DNA of 64,000 bases, from NCBI GenBank assembly GCA_003144275.1, contig NJBF01000005.1, forward strand, positions 1 through 64,000, read 5' to 3'. Of the stretch, positions 11,801-21,214 are shown in pieces. Source of the DNA: Candidatus Heimdallarchaeota archaeon B3_Heim (GTDB lineage Archaea > Asgardarchaeota > Heimdallarchaeia > Hodarchaeales > Hodarchaeaceae). Every line of letters starts with the position of its first letter. The stretch's first letter is position 1. Under the pieces are notes generated by a model. That model was given only the letters and a program-made list of their open reading frames with translations, was not told the origin of the DNA and did no database searches. Both the position numbers and the translations under genes were made by a program.

Positions 11801-12088
11801 ATGTTACAGAGTTCTATTACTTCCTTCGAAGATGAAGGAATCAGTCACAGCCTTAAAGAGGTAATAAAGAATAATCAGTACGTCGCTGGCTACTGTGCTT
11901 CATTACTCTATGTTATGAACGGTTTAGCTGAATGTGTGGTTATTACTGAGTCCCTTCATCGAAAACACAAAACACTATTAACTCAAATGTGCTTGAGTGA
12001 AGCCATTCCTATCTTTACTTCCACAGACGATACAAATAAGTATATCCCTCCTGAGATCGAGGTTTTGACGGTTGTTATGCAGAAATAG
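11801..12088 (+). CDS. Small protein, possibly L7Ae/L30e-like fold
   Basis: 95 residues. The order helix - GLAECVVITESL - helix - SEAIPIFTSTDDTNKYIPPEIEVLTVVM resembles the alternating alpha/beta pattern of the L7Ae/L30e/eRF1-domain-3 fold (strand, helix, strand 'IPIF', then a turn). The usual GxxxxxK N-terminal and ELG signatures are missing, so this is a weak suggestion. No operon partner. It could equally be an orphan protein. Confidence 0.5.
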   Translation: MLQSSITSFEDEGISHSLKEVIKNNQYVAGYCASLLYVMNGLAECVVITESLHRKHKTLLTQMCLSEAIPIFTSTDDTNKYIPPEIEVLTVVMQK

Positions 12089-12415
12089 TTGTTGGAACTG
12101 AGAGAAGCTGATCTGATTACTACAATTACTACTGAGGGGTGTTGTTTCTTTCTTTTTCTACTAATTACTGTGAGTACGGTACCCAACAAACAGTATATCT
12201 TAGAAGCTGGCTTTCATCTTTCTTTCCGAGAATCAGGTAGAGAGTGAGTGGACAAAGGAACTGCAATAATAAGTTCAATAACATTTGAAATATTATAATT
12301 TTTAAATTGATATAGGAATATTGCTTATCATCATTAAAATCCAGATAAAATTGCTTCGTAAGATTTCTCATACCTAGTAGTAGTACAAACTCTTCTCCCC
12401 GAAAATGTTCAATGA
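12089..12415. other. Gene-free stretch
   Basis: About 325 bases. A 68-codon minus-strand frame (12165-12371) contains a hydrophobic stretch but no promoter or ribosome binding site that I would trust. The plus strand has A/T-rich segments near 12290-12310 that may hold the promoter of the next gene. Confidence 0.4.
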
Positions 12416-13576
12416 GTGTGCTTAAAAATTTCAGAAAGGATTGTTTTTTCAGTATTTGATAAGATTAAAGGCCCTACCGTTATTTATTCCACCATGAAAC
12501 GACAGGAGAGGGCTAAGAAGGTTGCTTCGAGGTCTTTTGTGGCATTAGGGTTTTCCAATAAGGATTTCGATATTACTGAATTGACTTTACCTATTTTATC
12601 TGATAAGTCTGTGCAAACCGACATGGCTTTTAGTCTATTTTTTCGATTACCCATTCAGGAAAATCTGAAAGAAACCGAACCTGCGGTTGCTTGCCTTTCT
12701 TGGATTGTCCCCATGAATATGGCTACAAATTTTTATGTAAAAATCCCATCAATTCGAGCAAAGGGGGGAAAAATCATCGAAGCAATTCAAGCAAACGTGA
12801 GAGATCATGGTATTATAGAATCTGAACTAACTCGTCAAATAATAAAGGGAATTGCGACTATAGGCTCTGTAACTTCTAGAGAGGAATCCCAAGTGATAAT
12901 CCGGTCAAAATCAGACGTACCAACTCTTAAAGCAGAGTCCGTTGGTGCTGGTTTTACCTTTCTAAGATCGATTCCTAAAAAAGCTTTACATTTTTTAATG
13001 CAAGGGGCAATTCTTGGAGAACCCATCCTCATTATTGGTGATAAATACACTTTCAATGTGGTTTCCGACACCCTGCTGCTATTTAATCATCAAGGTGTTT
13101 CAAGGAAAATATTTCTGGAAGATCAGCCTACAATTCCTGGAAATAATCATGCGGTTGGAATTCATCCTAATCAGAAACTGTCAAAGAATATCAAAGATTC
13201 ATACTATCTAACGTACTCTCTGGACAAACAGCGTATTGAACATAAAAGTAAACTCAAAGAATGTGATTTTGCTAAACAATGGACTTCAAACCTTTTCAAG
13301 GTTTCTTCGATTGATGATATACTAATAAATTTTCATTCTTATGTCGAAACGAAAATCCAGCCTTATGTCTCTCAAATTATTGACTTGTTAGCTCAAAGCC
13401 AAGATTCCAAACAGAACATCGCGAATACTAAGGCTTTTCTCTTAGATTTACGTAAAAGTTTGTCAAAGAGTGATTATGATTTTGTGATTGAACTAGCAAT
13501 TCGAAGCAATCCAATACTTGAAGACTTCATGAGAAAGGAACTTTTTGCTGAACAATTTGTAATTAACGGATGGTAA
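12416..13576 (+). CDS. Protein with longin/roadblock-like N-terminus, function unknown
   Basis: 386 residues from a GTG start. The first 25 residues (IVFSVFDKIKGPTVIYST) match the pattern of small longin/roadblock-type domains that are abundant in Asgard genomes and serve as GTPase partners in eukaryotes. The remainder is alpha/beta with no family that I recognise. A long C-terminal helical region runs from about 290 to 386. No signal peptide or membrane segment, so probably cytoplasmic. The longin reading is an inference from a short stretch and needs a profile search. Confidence 0.7.
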   Translation: MCLKISERIVFSVFDKIKGPTVIYSTMKRQERAKKVASRSFVALGFSNKDFDITELTLPILSDKSVQTDMAFSLFFRLPIQENLKETEPAVACLSWIVPMNMATNFYVKIPSIRAKGGKIIEAIQANVRDHGIIESELTRQIIKGIATIGSVTSREESQVIIRSKSDVPTLKAESVGAGFTFLRSIPKKALHFLMQGAILGEPILIIGDKYTFNVVSDTLLLFNHQGVSRKIFLEDQPTIPGNNHAVGIHPNQKLSKNIKDSYYLTYSLDKQRIEHKSKLKECDFAKQWTSNLFKVSSIDDILINFHSYVETKIQPYVSQIIDLLAQSQDSKQNIANTKAFLLDLRKSLSKSDYDFVIELAIRSNPILEDFMRKELFAEQFVINGW

Positions 13577-13638
13577 AGGAATAACAATTTTAAACTCAAG
13601 TAAGCTACACAGGATTGAGATTTTATGAGGAATAAAGA

Positions 13639-14277
13639 ATGACTGAATATTTGATATTTGATTGGGCATTTCTAGTTGCAGCAATTATTTCTGGGTATTT
13701 GAGCCTTCATTTATTTCGGAAATATCAACAAGAGAAAATGACTATTTCTCTTTGGTTTTTATTATTATTTGCTTTTTCGACATTAGGCTATCTTCTCACA
13801 TGGTATGGTCTTTCTTCTACTGCGAGCTATGACGACATACCTTTATGGGTTTCACTAGTTTCTAATACCGTCTTAATTGGATCTTCATCTCTTGCTTTTG
13901 CCATTTCGTTATTGTTATGGAAACAGGATAACCGTCTCCTTATAATTCCCTTCGTCATTGCGATAATAGATTTATCAATAGTGATCTATGCGTTAATTGA
14001 ACCCTCGATGCAGGATATGGCCACAATCATTCGAGTTCTTGGTTTAACTGTTGTTTCCGCTCCTGTCCTCGTTGTATTCTTCTATTTGTACCTTAAAACC
14101 AATTCAGGTAAAAGTTTGAGTTTTAGTGTCGCCTGGCTTGTGCTCCTCGTTGGAGGTTTCAGTGGAAGATTTTTAGGTATGGATGTAATAGGAATAGCGT
14201 TGATAATATCTGCCATTATCTTACTATTGGGTATGGTTGGTTTTGTTGATCGAGTCATATTACGTAATCCCACATAA
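13639..14277 (+). CDS. Integral membrane protein, about seven helices
   Basis: 212 residues, almost all hydrophobic, with about seven transmembrane segments (roughly 5-25, 37-55, 67-90, 95-115, 122-145, 160-178, 183-205). An RKYQQEK loop follows the first helix. No conserved catalytic motif is visible. It follows the longin-like gene by 62 bases on the same strand and may share its transcript. Family unknown. Confidence 0.75.
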   Translation: MTEYLIFDWAFLVAAIISGYLSLHLFRKYQQEKMTISLWFLLLFAFSTLGYLLTWYGLSSTASYDDIPLWVSLVSNTVLIGSSSLAFAISLLLWKQDNRLLIIPFVIAIIDLSIVIYALIEPSMQDMATIIRVLGLTVVSAPVLVVFFYLYLKTNSGKSLSFSVAWLVLLVGGFSGRFLGMDVIGIALIISAIILLLGMVGFVDRVILRNPT

Positions 14278-14587
14278 GGAAGCAATCTTAGCTATTGATA
14301 AATAGATAGAATCCTGGAAGACTGAATCAGGAAGTAGCTTACATGGTAACTCCGAGTTCGACCACCACTGTTCGTACCCCAGGTTTCTCTATCGTATTTT
14401 CTCTCCTGATTGTTCTTTCGTTTACAATTCGCTATAGAAAACATTTGATTTAACAAATCTTTCTTCCTTTTTTCTTCCCCTACCACGACTAGATCTTGTT
14501 AATCATTCCATAGAAACTATTTTAACCCCTTTTTTACTGTATCCCCAGATACTTAGATACGAAGAACTTAATGGATGAATATTAACA
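14278..14587. other. Gene-free stretch
   Basis: About 310 bases between two plus-strand genes. A 64-codon minus-strand frame (14292-14486) is low complexity and not convincing. A/T-rich sequence near 14515-14575 probably holds the promoter of the following lipoprotein gene. Confidence 0.4.
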
Positions 14588-15505
14588 ATGAAAACATCTA
14601 ATATGAGAATTTCTCTTTCACTTATCTTTTTAATGATTATTTACACGTTTAGTGGTTGTACTGATATTTTAGGTACGTTTGAACCTGCAGGAGAAAAGGA
14701 TCCTGTAACTATTCCCAAATCTACCTATTCTACGTTGATTTTAGATATAGATCTAGGAGTGGGATCGATTACATTTGATGTTATTCCGACTGCTACTTAT
14801 CTCGTTGATGTTGTTAATGCCGTTTCTATTCGAGAAGGCTCTGATGGTACTTTAGATGAAGCAAAGGCGGTCATCTCTTCCGAAATCAATACTGATACCA
14901 TGAAAATCTCTTTCGACTCGGGTGATGATAATATACAGGTGGATTACAAATATGATTCGACGATTAAAGTGGCCAACAATATTTCCCTCCAAATTAATTT
15001 TCTCGCTGCAACGGGTGAGATCTTCGCGGATCTGACTGATAAATCTGTAACTGTTTCCTCCTTTTATGTAGAGGCAACAACTGGAACGATTACTCTTAGT
15101 TTGGGAGAGTTTCTGATGTTTGATTCATCTCCTACAGTTAAAACGACAACTGGTAATCAAGATGTTACTGTAACGAATCTGAAATATGTTTCTACCACCA
15201 CTTGGTCTATTACGGGCATGACTGGAGGTATTAATCTGGATTTGACTGATAATTTGCCCCAAAATTTGACTGGTTCTACCACCCATCTCTTCAATCTTGA
15301 CTGTACTACAGGGAGTATTGATGTCATATCTGATCTCAGTTTGGGTATTGGTCTGCAAATTACTGCCTCTGTCACGACGGGAACGATTGATGTTCCTGGT
15401 TCAGGTGATTCCTACACTTCCCCCAATTTCGCCTCTTCCCTGTTGAAATATGATTTTACTATCATCACCACAACTGGTGGTATTACTTTTACCGAGGAAG
15501 GGTAG
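14588..15505 (+). CDS. Adhesin-like lipoprotein with beta-helix repeats
   Basis: 305 residues. The N-terminal signal ends in FSGC (Cys 24), a lipobox-like site, so the protein is probably lipid anchored outside the cell. The mature part has repeated TTGxIxxxL and TTGxxDVxV strands spaced 20-30 residues apart, the pattern of the DUF4097-type adhesin beta-helix. No enzymatic motif. It stands alone, convergent with the TPR gene downstream. Confidence 0.78.
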   Translation: MKTSNMRISLSLIFLMIIYTFSGCTDILGTFEPAGEKDPVTIPKSTYSTLILDIDLGVGSITFDVIPTATYLVDVVNAVSIREGSDGTLDEAKAVISSEINTDTMKISFDSGDDNIQVDYKYDSTIKVANNISLQINFLAATGEIFADLTDKSVTVSSFYVEATTGTITLSLGEFLMFDSSPTVKTTTGNQDVTVTNLKYVSTTTWSITGMTGGINLDLTDNLPQNLTGSTTHLFNLDCTTGSIDVISDLSLGIGLQITASVTTGTIDVPGSGDSYTSPNFASSLLKYDFTIITTTGGITFTEEG

Positions 15506-15606
15506 TTTACCCTTCTTCTAATATTTTTGTGCTATTTACTCGATTTATTTCCCTTATATGAAGGTTAATAAAGTCCTAATTAGGTACTTCTTACTTCTCC
15601 AGCTTT

Positions 15607-17217
15607 CTAATCTTGAATCGAGGTTTTTATCTTTTCTTCCTGACTTGATCCCTTCCCCACCAACCGTAGTGCGGTGTCTATATAATCAATTACTTTGGAT
15701 TGTTGCATTCGTTCAATTAATGGCGCGTTTTGTTCTGCTAGTTCTCTCCATTTTTGTAGCTCCGTTTCTATTTCTTGTTCTTGTCTTTCAATCCTGTTCT
15801 GATAACTTTCAAGTTTGTTTTCATATGCTATGCCACGAGCTCGTTTTAATACCTCCATGGCCTGATTGACATTCCCAGTAATTAGCTGTAATTGACTTTG
15901 GATTAGTCTTACTTCGATTTCTAATGTGTGGGCTTTTTGTTGTTGAGCTAAATCGTCCAGGCGTAGTATTAATTGTTGAATTTCTGCCAGCACCTCTTCA
16001 TGACCTGAACTGGACACTTCCCAGATTAAGAGTTCTAACAGATTGAGCATGGCAAACACCGATAAATCTAGTTCAATTTTCTCTTCATTCGTGATTTGTT
16101 GGAAGATTTCTTGCGCTTTTGCCTTCATGACTGCTCGTGGACTTTTTTTGTAAATGATCCCTTGGGCAAGTTGGATTTGCTGAGTGATTTTAGGATCTGT
16201 TGTAGTACTCGTTAGTTGCTTTAACTGGTGGAGATAGCGTTGAGCTGCCTCTAATTCATCCAGTTCACTATTTACTAACACTAAATAGTAAAGTGTATCT
16301 GCTGATGTTAATATATCTCCGTATTTCTCATGTAGTGCGAGACTGGTGTGAAGTTGTTCTCTTGCTTGAATATAGTCTCCTTTTTTCATTAGAATTGTGC
16401 CCATTGTTAAATAAAAATCGTGTTGGAACCATGAGGATTCATGTTTTTCCATCAATGCCAGACCACTTTCCATCAATTTCAGAGCTTGGTCAAAATCTCC
16501 CCTCATGGAATATAGTTCTGCCAGATTCGCTTGAACATAGCATGTGGTTAACCCTTCGCCTCCAAATTCTTCTCGAAGTTCTTTACTTAATGTTAACGCC
16601 TGTTGCAAATAATTTACTGCAGGATCCAGTTTTCCCATCTGGTAGTAGATTATTCCTATTAATTCTAATGCCCAGACATGTTCTCGTTTGTTTTTTGATT
16701 TTTCTGCATATGTTAAACTTTTTTCTGTCCAAAATAGGGCTTTTTCATACTCTGTCTTCGCATAGTATATTTGTGCGAACCAACGTAATTGTTTGACGAT
16801 TCCTTTGTGATTTTGAAGTTCCTCCATTAGAGTTAATCGCTGTTTTGCATACTTTAATGCTGTTTGAGTATCTCCTTTGTTAAGATAGGCCCCTATTACC
16901 GCATTCCATGGATATGGCCAATAGAATCCTTGTTGTTGCATCACATGAATACCTTTTTCGGCAAATCTTATTGCTTTCTCAAATTCTCCCTTCATGAGAG
17001 ATATTGTTGCAAATGCATTATACACTCCTACTGTTAATGTATAAATCTTATGTTCTTCAAATGAGGGTAGAGATTTAGTGAATCCCTCAATACTCTTTTT
17101 AAAATCGCCCTTAAACCAATGACTCCCAGCATTTAAGAATGAACTAAATGCTTGCCCGAACACATGATTTGTACTGTTTAATCTTTTGGGCTTCTTCAAC
17201 TCTTTCCACTTGGTCAT
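15607..17217 (-). CDS. Tetratricopeptide (TPR) repeat protein
   Basis: 536 residues. About ten TPR-like helical hairpins (for example GDFDQALKLMESGLALMEKH and GKLDPAVNYLQQALTLSKEL) span residues 30-430, followed by a charged coiled-coil tail (about 470-536) with NAPLIERMQQS. TPR arrays mediate protein-protein contacts; the partner is unknown. No signal peptide or membrane segment, so cytosolic. A truncated copy of the same tail lies at 18437-18640, evidence that this gene was once duplicated here. Confidence 0.85.
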   Translation of the reverse strand: MTKWKELKKPKRLNSTNHVFGQAFSSFLNAGSHWFKGDFKKSIEGFTKSLPSFEEHKIYTLTVGVYNAFATISLMKGEFEKAIRFAEKGIHVMQQQGFYWPYPWNAVIGAYLNKGDTQTALKYAKQRLTLMEELQNHKGIVKQLRWFAQIYYAKTEYEKALFWTEKSLTYAEKSKNKREHVWALELIGIIYYQMGKLDPAVNYLQQALTLSKELREEFGGEGLTTCYVQANLAELYSMRGDFDQALKLMESGLALMEKHESSWFQHDFYLTMGTILMKKGDYIQAREQLHTSLALHEKYGDILTSADTLYYLVLVNSELDELEAAQRYLHQLKQLTSTTTDPKITQQIQLAQGIIYKKSPRAVMKAKAQEIFQQITNEEKIELDLSVFAMLNLLELLIWEVSSSGHEEVLAEIQQLILRLDDLAQQQKAHTLEIEVRLIQSQLQLITGNVNQAMEVLKRARGIAYENKLESYQNRIERQEQEIETELQKWRELAEQNAPLIERMQQSKVIDYIDTALRLVGKGSSQEEKIKTSIQD

Positions 17218-17470
17218 GAAGCCATCCTAATCCACATCCTCCCAATGTGAGTATCGATGCTGGATATCCTGTTTTCCCAAAAGTGCGTTTTTCCATCTTT
17301 TTTCACCATCATAGGCTATAGAATGATCTTTGTATTCATTTTTAAGCTTGGCATATTTGAATTTATTCTTGTCTCTGCCGATTAATGCTTCAGATTTATT
17401 TTCGATTTTCTAACAAAACTATTTGAATTATTGATCTTCCCTCGAGCTCATCATTCATTGGAGAGTTAAA

Positions 17471-18385
17471 ATGAAAAATTGTACGAAATGTGGGCTGGAA
17501 AACCCTGATACAGGTCTTTTTTGCATGGGTTGTGGCGAACCTTTTACTCAAGAAAAGGTTAGAATTACTTCTCCTTCTGCTCCTTCACCAGTTTATCAAC
17601 CAATTAGTCCTTCTTCCACACCTGCTTATCAACCTGCTCGTGGAAATTTTCCACAATTGATTTTTCATGCAAACTACCAACGTTTACTAACGGGAAGCTT
17701 ATTCTTTGCATTGGGAACTGTATTTTCTTTTTCGGTGGGGATTTTCATCCCACCTGAAGATAGTCTTAGTGCTCAGATCGCGTCCCTCATTAGTCTTGTT
17801 TGTTTTGCTATTTTCATCTACAGCATTTATTCTTTTTCCCAATTAGAACCTCGATCTTTAAATGACAAGCTTTCCCGTGTCCCATTATTTTTTGGAATTT
17901 ATATGCTAGCAGATTTTATTTCTTCGATTTTCTTTAGTTTGCAGCCTCAGACCATTGATCTGTCCCTTCCTGAAGGTAGAGAATTTTTATTCCAAGCTTC
18001 TGGAATCATATTGATTGAGGTAGTTTCTGGAATTTTTCTATTTATTGGTGCCCTCAAATTTACTAGTTGGTTCAGAGATCTTGTGTTGATGTTAAATGCC
18101 CCTGATAAAGACTCTACAAATCGTATAAAATGGTTTGCTACCTGCACATTAATTGGAAAGGGACTGTTGCTGATTTTCTATATCATACTCATAACGGCCT
18201 CAAGTACTCAGTTAGATTCCACTGCTGAGAATGCTATAACTTTTTTTAGTTTAGCAGCTTTTATTCTCCTCGCGGCATCCGTTCTCCAAGTCGCTGGTGG
18301 GTACAAGGTGTATTCCGTTTTAAACAATATTCGTCGGGGTAAGTATAATTCAGCATACCAGCAACGAATCCCGTCCAAAGACTAG
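17471..18385 (+). CDS. Zinc-ribbon membrane protein
   Basis: 304 residues. An N-terminal zinc ribbon, CTKCGLENPDTGLFCMGCG (Cys 4, 7, 18, 21), is followed by a Pro/Ser-rich linker. Then come five or six transmembrane helices (about 75-95, 102-122, 135-155, 170-195, 220-240, 255-280). This zinc_ribbon_2-plus-membrane layout is common and functionally undefined. The gene sits between the TPR gene and its truncated relative on the opposite strand. Confidence 0.8.
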   Translation: MKNCTKCGLENPDTGLFCMGCGEPFTQEKVRITSPSAPSPVYQPISPSSTPAYQPARGNFPQLIFHANYQRLLTGSLFFALGTVFSFSVGIFIPPEDSLSAQIASLISLVCFAIFIYSIYSFSQLEPRSLNDKLSRVPLFFGIYMLADFISSIFFSLQPQTIDLSLPEGREFLFQASGIILIEVVSGIFLFIGALKFTSWFRDLVLMLNAPDKDSTNRIKWFATCTLIGKGLLLIFYIILITASSTQLDSTAENAITFFSLAAFILLAASVLQVAGGYKVYSVLNNIRRGKYNSAYQQRIPSKD

Positions 18386-18436
18386 TCCAATAGAAATTCT
18401 GCTATGTTAAATTAAGTATGTAAAGAATCTTCACTA

Positions 18437-18640
18437 TCAGTCACTTGATGCCTGCATTTTTTCTTCTTGTCCTGGGCCTTTAACGAGACGGAGTGCGGTA
18501 GCTAGATAATCTTCGACCTCTGATTGTTGTACTCGCTCGATTAGGGGGGCATTTTCTTCAGTTAATCTCATCCATTTTTCTAATTCGGTTTTTATCTTTG
18601 CCTCTTGTTTTTCTATTCTTGCTTGATAATCCTCCATATG
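18437..18640 (-). pseudogene. Truncated copy of the TPR protein C-terminal tail
   Basis: About 66 codons match the last 66 of the 536-residue TPR protein at more than half of positions, including NAPLIER, QQS and TALRLV, and end at a matching stop. Homology begins near 18640. Upstream of that point the frame continues to 18736 without resemblance to TPR repeats, where the start of the plus-strand HEPN gene lies. The repeat array is missing, so this is a remnant. Expression as a short coiled-coil peptide from the ATG at 18637 cannot be excluded. Confidence 0.7.
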
Positions 18641-18697
18641 ATGATCACTGGCTTTCTCCTCTGTCAATTTTTGGTGATTATAAAGAAAAGGAGAGAT

Positions 18698-19594
18698 GTG
18701 TATAATGACGATTTTATGTCTTCTATGACTCCTCAAATCACCACATTCATATCAAGTTTAGAGACTCATCCTCGAGCTACTGAATTAATTCCTCTGGTTG
18801 AACAATTGTTGAATGTGGAGGATTTCTCTGTGGAATCTCAACTTGTTGCTATTCTACTCGACATTTGTGTAGATAACCCGGCATTGATCACCGAATTATG
18901 GCTTTTACGTGGGACAATTCTTTTAGAGGAAGGACTTCTTACTCGCGCAGTCACAACCTTTTGGGAGGCGGTTCATCTTCAACCTGAGGTGCCAACCCCG
19001 TGGGATCAGGTCATTGCGGTTTTTATTCAGAGAGAAGAATTAATTCATGCTTCTTTTTTTCTTACTAAGGCTCAACTTCTCTTTCCTGACAATGAAGATT
19101 TCACCTCTTTACTCCTACAAGTCTCCCAGCAAATACCGATCACCCTTCGGAACCCTCTAGGTGTTTCTCACGAGAGGAGGAATAATCACGAACAATCCTC
19201 CTCCACTATTCCTCCGATTGAATCTAATTCTTCGATTTTGGATAACCCACCTGATATTTTTCCCGTCACATTCCATAATCCATGGAAAATGATGCAGGAA
19301 TGTTTTAAGGCTAGTTTGTCCTCTGCTAACCAGAAAGATCAGCAATCATTTGTAACTTATGCCCATTCAGCCATCCGAGAACTCCTGGGTCTTGATGGTA
19401 ATTTCCGTGATGGTTTAGATCAAGTGCTTATTCGCCTTCAGCTTACTGATTATAAACAGCCTCTTATGCGAATGAACCATATACGTAATCGTGTTGCTCA
19501 TGCTAATTATATTCCCCCGAAAAAAGAATTACGTAAACTTCATAATTTAGTTCAAGAGATTGTTCATCAGTATGAACTTCGACATACAGGTTAA
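18698..19594 (+). CDS. HEPN-domain protein with helical N-terminal region
   Basis: 298 residues from GTG 18698, chosen because GGAGAG at 18690-18695 lies just upstream; ATG 18716 is an alternative. Residues about 1-150 are helical with TPR-like spacing. A Ser/Pro-rich linker leads to a helical C-terminal domain with MRMNHIRNRVAHANY, where RNRVAH is an R-x4-H motif typical of HEPN domains (RNases or nucleotide-binding toxins and partners). No antitoxin gene is adjacent on the same strand. Its stop overlaps the convergent taw2 stop by four bases. RNase activity is inference. Confidence 0.72.
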   Translation: MYNDDFMSSMTPQITTFISSLETHPRATELIPLVEQLLNVEDFSVESQLVAILLDICVDNPALITELWLLRGTILLEEGLLTRAVTTFWEAVHLQPEVPTPWDQVIAVFIQREELIHASFFLTKAQLLFPDNEDFTSLLLQVSQQIPITLRNPLGVSHERRNNHEQSSSTIPPIESNSSILDNPPDIFPVTFHNPWKMMQECFKASLSSANQKDQQSFVTYAHSAIRELLGLDGNFRDGLDQVLIRLQLTDYKQPLMRMNHIRNRVAHANYIPPKKELRKLHNLVQEIVHQYELRHTG

Positions 19595-20460
19595 TTCTTG
19601 CGAATAATGTGGATATCATCCACAAAGTGATGGACACCTGGAGCAATTGATTTTATTACACGTTGTTTGGTGTCTTTGAGTTGGAAATAGGGAAATTTTT
19701 CTAAAATTAATTTTTCGATTGTTTGGCGCCAATTGAATGGTTGTCTTGCTGTTGTCAATCCATGGGTATGCACGATTCCCCCTTGATCTTGCTTTAGGGC
19801 CTGCAGAGCAACTTCTAATTGTCTCGGAGTCAATTCAAAATACCCCATCAATACTCGATCCGCCCAATTTATGGGAGTATGGGTTTGATTATCTCCGAAA
19901 ATTGGTTGATAACGCTCTTTTAGATGATTAACCTGAATATTTTTCTCTAAAAATGAATAGGCATAGGAATTAATTTCGACCCCTTTGACTTCTACTGTCG
20001 GGTGATGAACACTAATAGGTACTGACAAATTTCCGACGCACGCAAACATATCAATGATTTGTTCCCCTTCTGTTGTTATTTTTATTAAGCGTTGTCGTTC
20101 TGCATGATTTCCTGTTGAAAAAGTAAGTCGTAATGCGTCTATCCAAAATTTACATCCAAGTTCTTTATGGAGGGTTACTGTGTCGGGGTTCCCTGCTAGT
20201 ACTTCATACCCTGGAGTACGTATAGTCGTGGTTGTTACGCCCACTTTTTGCATTATTGTGGATAGCTCGCTTATACCAGATAAATAGTTTTGGCCTATTT
20301 TTTCTTTCCAGGGCCACAAACTTGTATGCAGCTCAATAATTCCCACCGTCCCTATTCGTCTCCAATGTTTTGGAAGACGAGCGATTAATTCTGTAGGAAG
20401 ATACCCTTCATTCTCTACAGACTGTTTTATATATTCAAAAGGTGTTTTTCGTGGGCTCAA
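19591..20460 (-). CDS. taw2: tRNA wybutosine-synthesis aminocarboxypropyltransferase Taw2/TYW2
   Basis: 289 residues. Taw2 transfers the 3-amino-3-carboxypropyl group of SAM to the imidazopurine at G37 of tRNA-Phe. The GNHAERQRL motif, the SAM site [12 protein letters not shown] (about 137-148) and EINSYAY belong to the Trm5/Taw2 family. DRVLMGYFE and GGIVHTHG in place of the Trm5 NPP motif favour Taw2 over Trm5. It starts at TTG 20460, whose last bases overlap the uS14 stop (TTGA), so it is translationally coupled to the ribosomal operon. Conserved residues are intact. Confidence 0.82.
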   Translation of the reverse strand: MSPRKTPFEYIKQSVENEGYLPTELIARLPKHWRRIGTVGIIELHTSLWPWKEKIGQNYLSGISELSTIMQKVGVTTTTIRTPGYEVLAGNPDTVTLHKELGCKFWIDALRLTFSTGNHAERQRLIKITTEGEQIIDMFACVGNLSVPISVHHPTVEVKGVEINSYAYSFLEKNIQVNHLKERYQPIFGDNQTHTPINWADRVLMGYFELTPRQLEVALQALKQDQGGIVHTHGLTTARQPFNWRQTIEKLILEKFPYFQLKDTKQRVIKSIAPGVHHFVDDIHIIRKN

Positions 20461-20615
20461 TATTTCCGAAAACCTAAATCTCCTGCGATTTCACGGATGC
20501 ACCTACGACAGATGTTTAACCCATATTTCCGAATAATTGCTCTATGTGTTCCACATCGGCGACAGGTACGTGCACCTTTGCCCATTGTTTTCTGTGTTTC
20601 AGGTGTTTTTTGCAT
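20457..20615 (-). CDS. rps14: Ribosomal protein uS14
   Basis: 52 residues reading [20 protein letters not shown] and onward. The zinc-binding CxxC pairs are CRRC (about 18-21) and CRRC (about 36-39), as in the short zinc-containing archaeal uS14. It ends in LGFRKY, the normal C-terminus. The ATG lies two bases after the uL5 stop. In the 30S head it contacts 16S helix 34 region and uS3. Its stop overlaps the taw2 start. Confidence 0.93.
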   Translation of the reverse strand: MQKTPETQKTMGKGARTCRRCGTHRAIIRKYGLNICRRCIREIAGDLGFRKY

Positions 20616-20617
20616 GA

Positions 20618-21214
20618 TTATTCGACTCCAAGATTGTATTCATGTTTAAAAAAGGCAATTCCTTCTTCTTTTGAGATTTTATGTCGCATAGGTACTTTAT
20701 GTGGGCGAATACGTCTTTTTTTAATTCGGAAGCCATTTCGTTCAAGAACAACCGTCGTATTGAATCCATGCACACCAATTTTTGGATCATATTTGATGTT
20801 GGGTAAATTTAAATGATCATCAATTCCGAATGACAGATTCCCATGCATATCAAACTTTTTTGAAGATACACGATCTTCAATTGCCCAAAGTGATTTTTTC
20901 AAAAATTCTTTTGCGAGTTCACCCCTTAATGTCGTAAAAACTGCAATGGGTTCATGTTTTCGTATGGCAAATCCTCTTACCGATTCTTTTGCTTTTCCTT
21001 CTGCGGGGACTTGTTTGGTTAAGGTTTCACACAGTTCTCGCGCCTTTTCCAGTTCGGGACCAGAGGCTCCAACGCTGAAATTGACGCTTACTTTCTTCAC
21101 TAGGGGTTTTCTCATTGGGTTGGCTTGCCAATCTTTAACATATTTTTTTTCTTCTTCCGTTAATGGAACGGGTTCTCGTTCTTCTTCAACGGATGGTTTT
21201 CCTCTACGACTCAT
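20618..21214 (-). CDS. rpl5: Ribosomal protein uL5
   Basis: 198 residues. The uL5 core ([57 protein letters not shown]) is intact. uL5 binds 5S rRNA in the central protuberance. An acidic and basic N-terminal extension of about 35 residues ([20 protein letters not shown]) is longer than in most archaea. It overlaps the end of eS4 by 11 bases and is followed directly by uS14, the canonical archaeal order. Confidence 0.95.
   Translation of the reverse strand: MSRRGKPSVEEEREPVPLTEEEKKYVKDWQANPMRKPLVKKVSVNFSVGASGPELEKARELCETLTKQVPAEGKAKESVRGFAIRKHEPIAVFTTLRGELAKEFLKKSLWAIEDRVSSKKFDMHGNLSFGIDDHLNLPNIKYDPKIGVHGFNTTVVLERNGFRIKKRRIRPHKVPMRHKISKEEGIAFFKHEYNLGVE

Noticed and set aside
14292..14486. 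64-codon minus-strand frame
   Set aside because: Low-complexity, no ribosome binding site and no similarity to known folds.
19591..20460. Trm5 (m1G37 methyltransferase) assignment
   Set aside because: The NPP motif of Trm5 is replaced by DRVLMGY and the HTHG motif typical of Taw2/TYW2.
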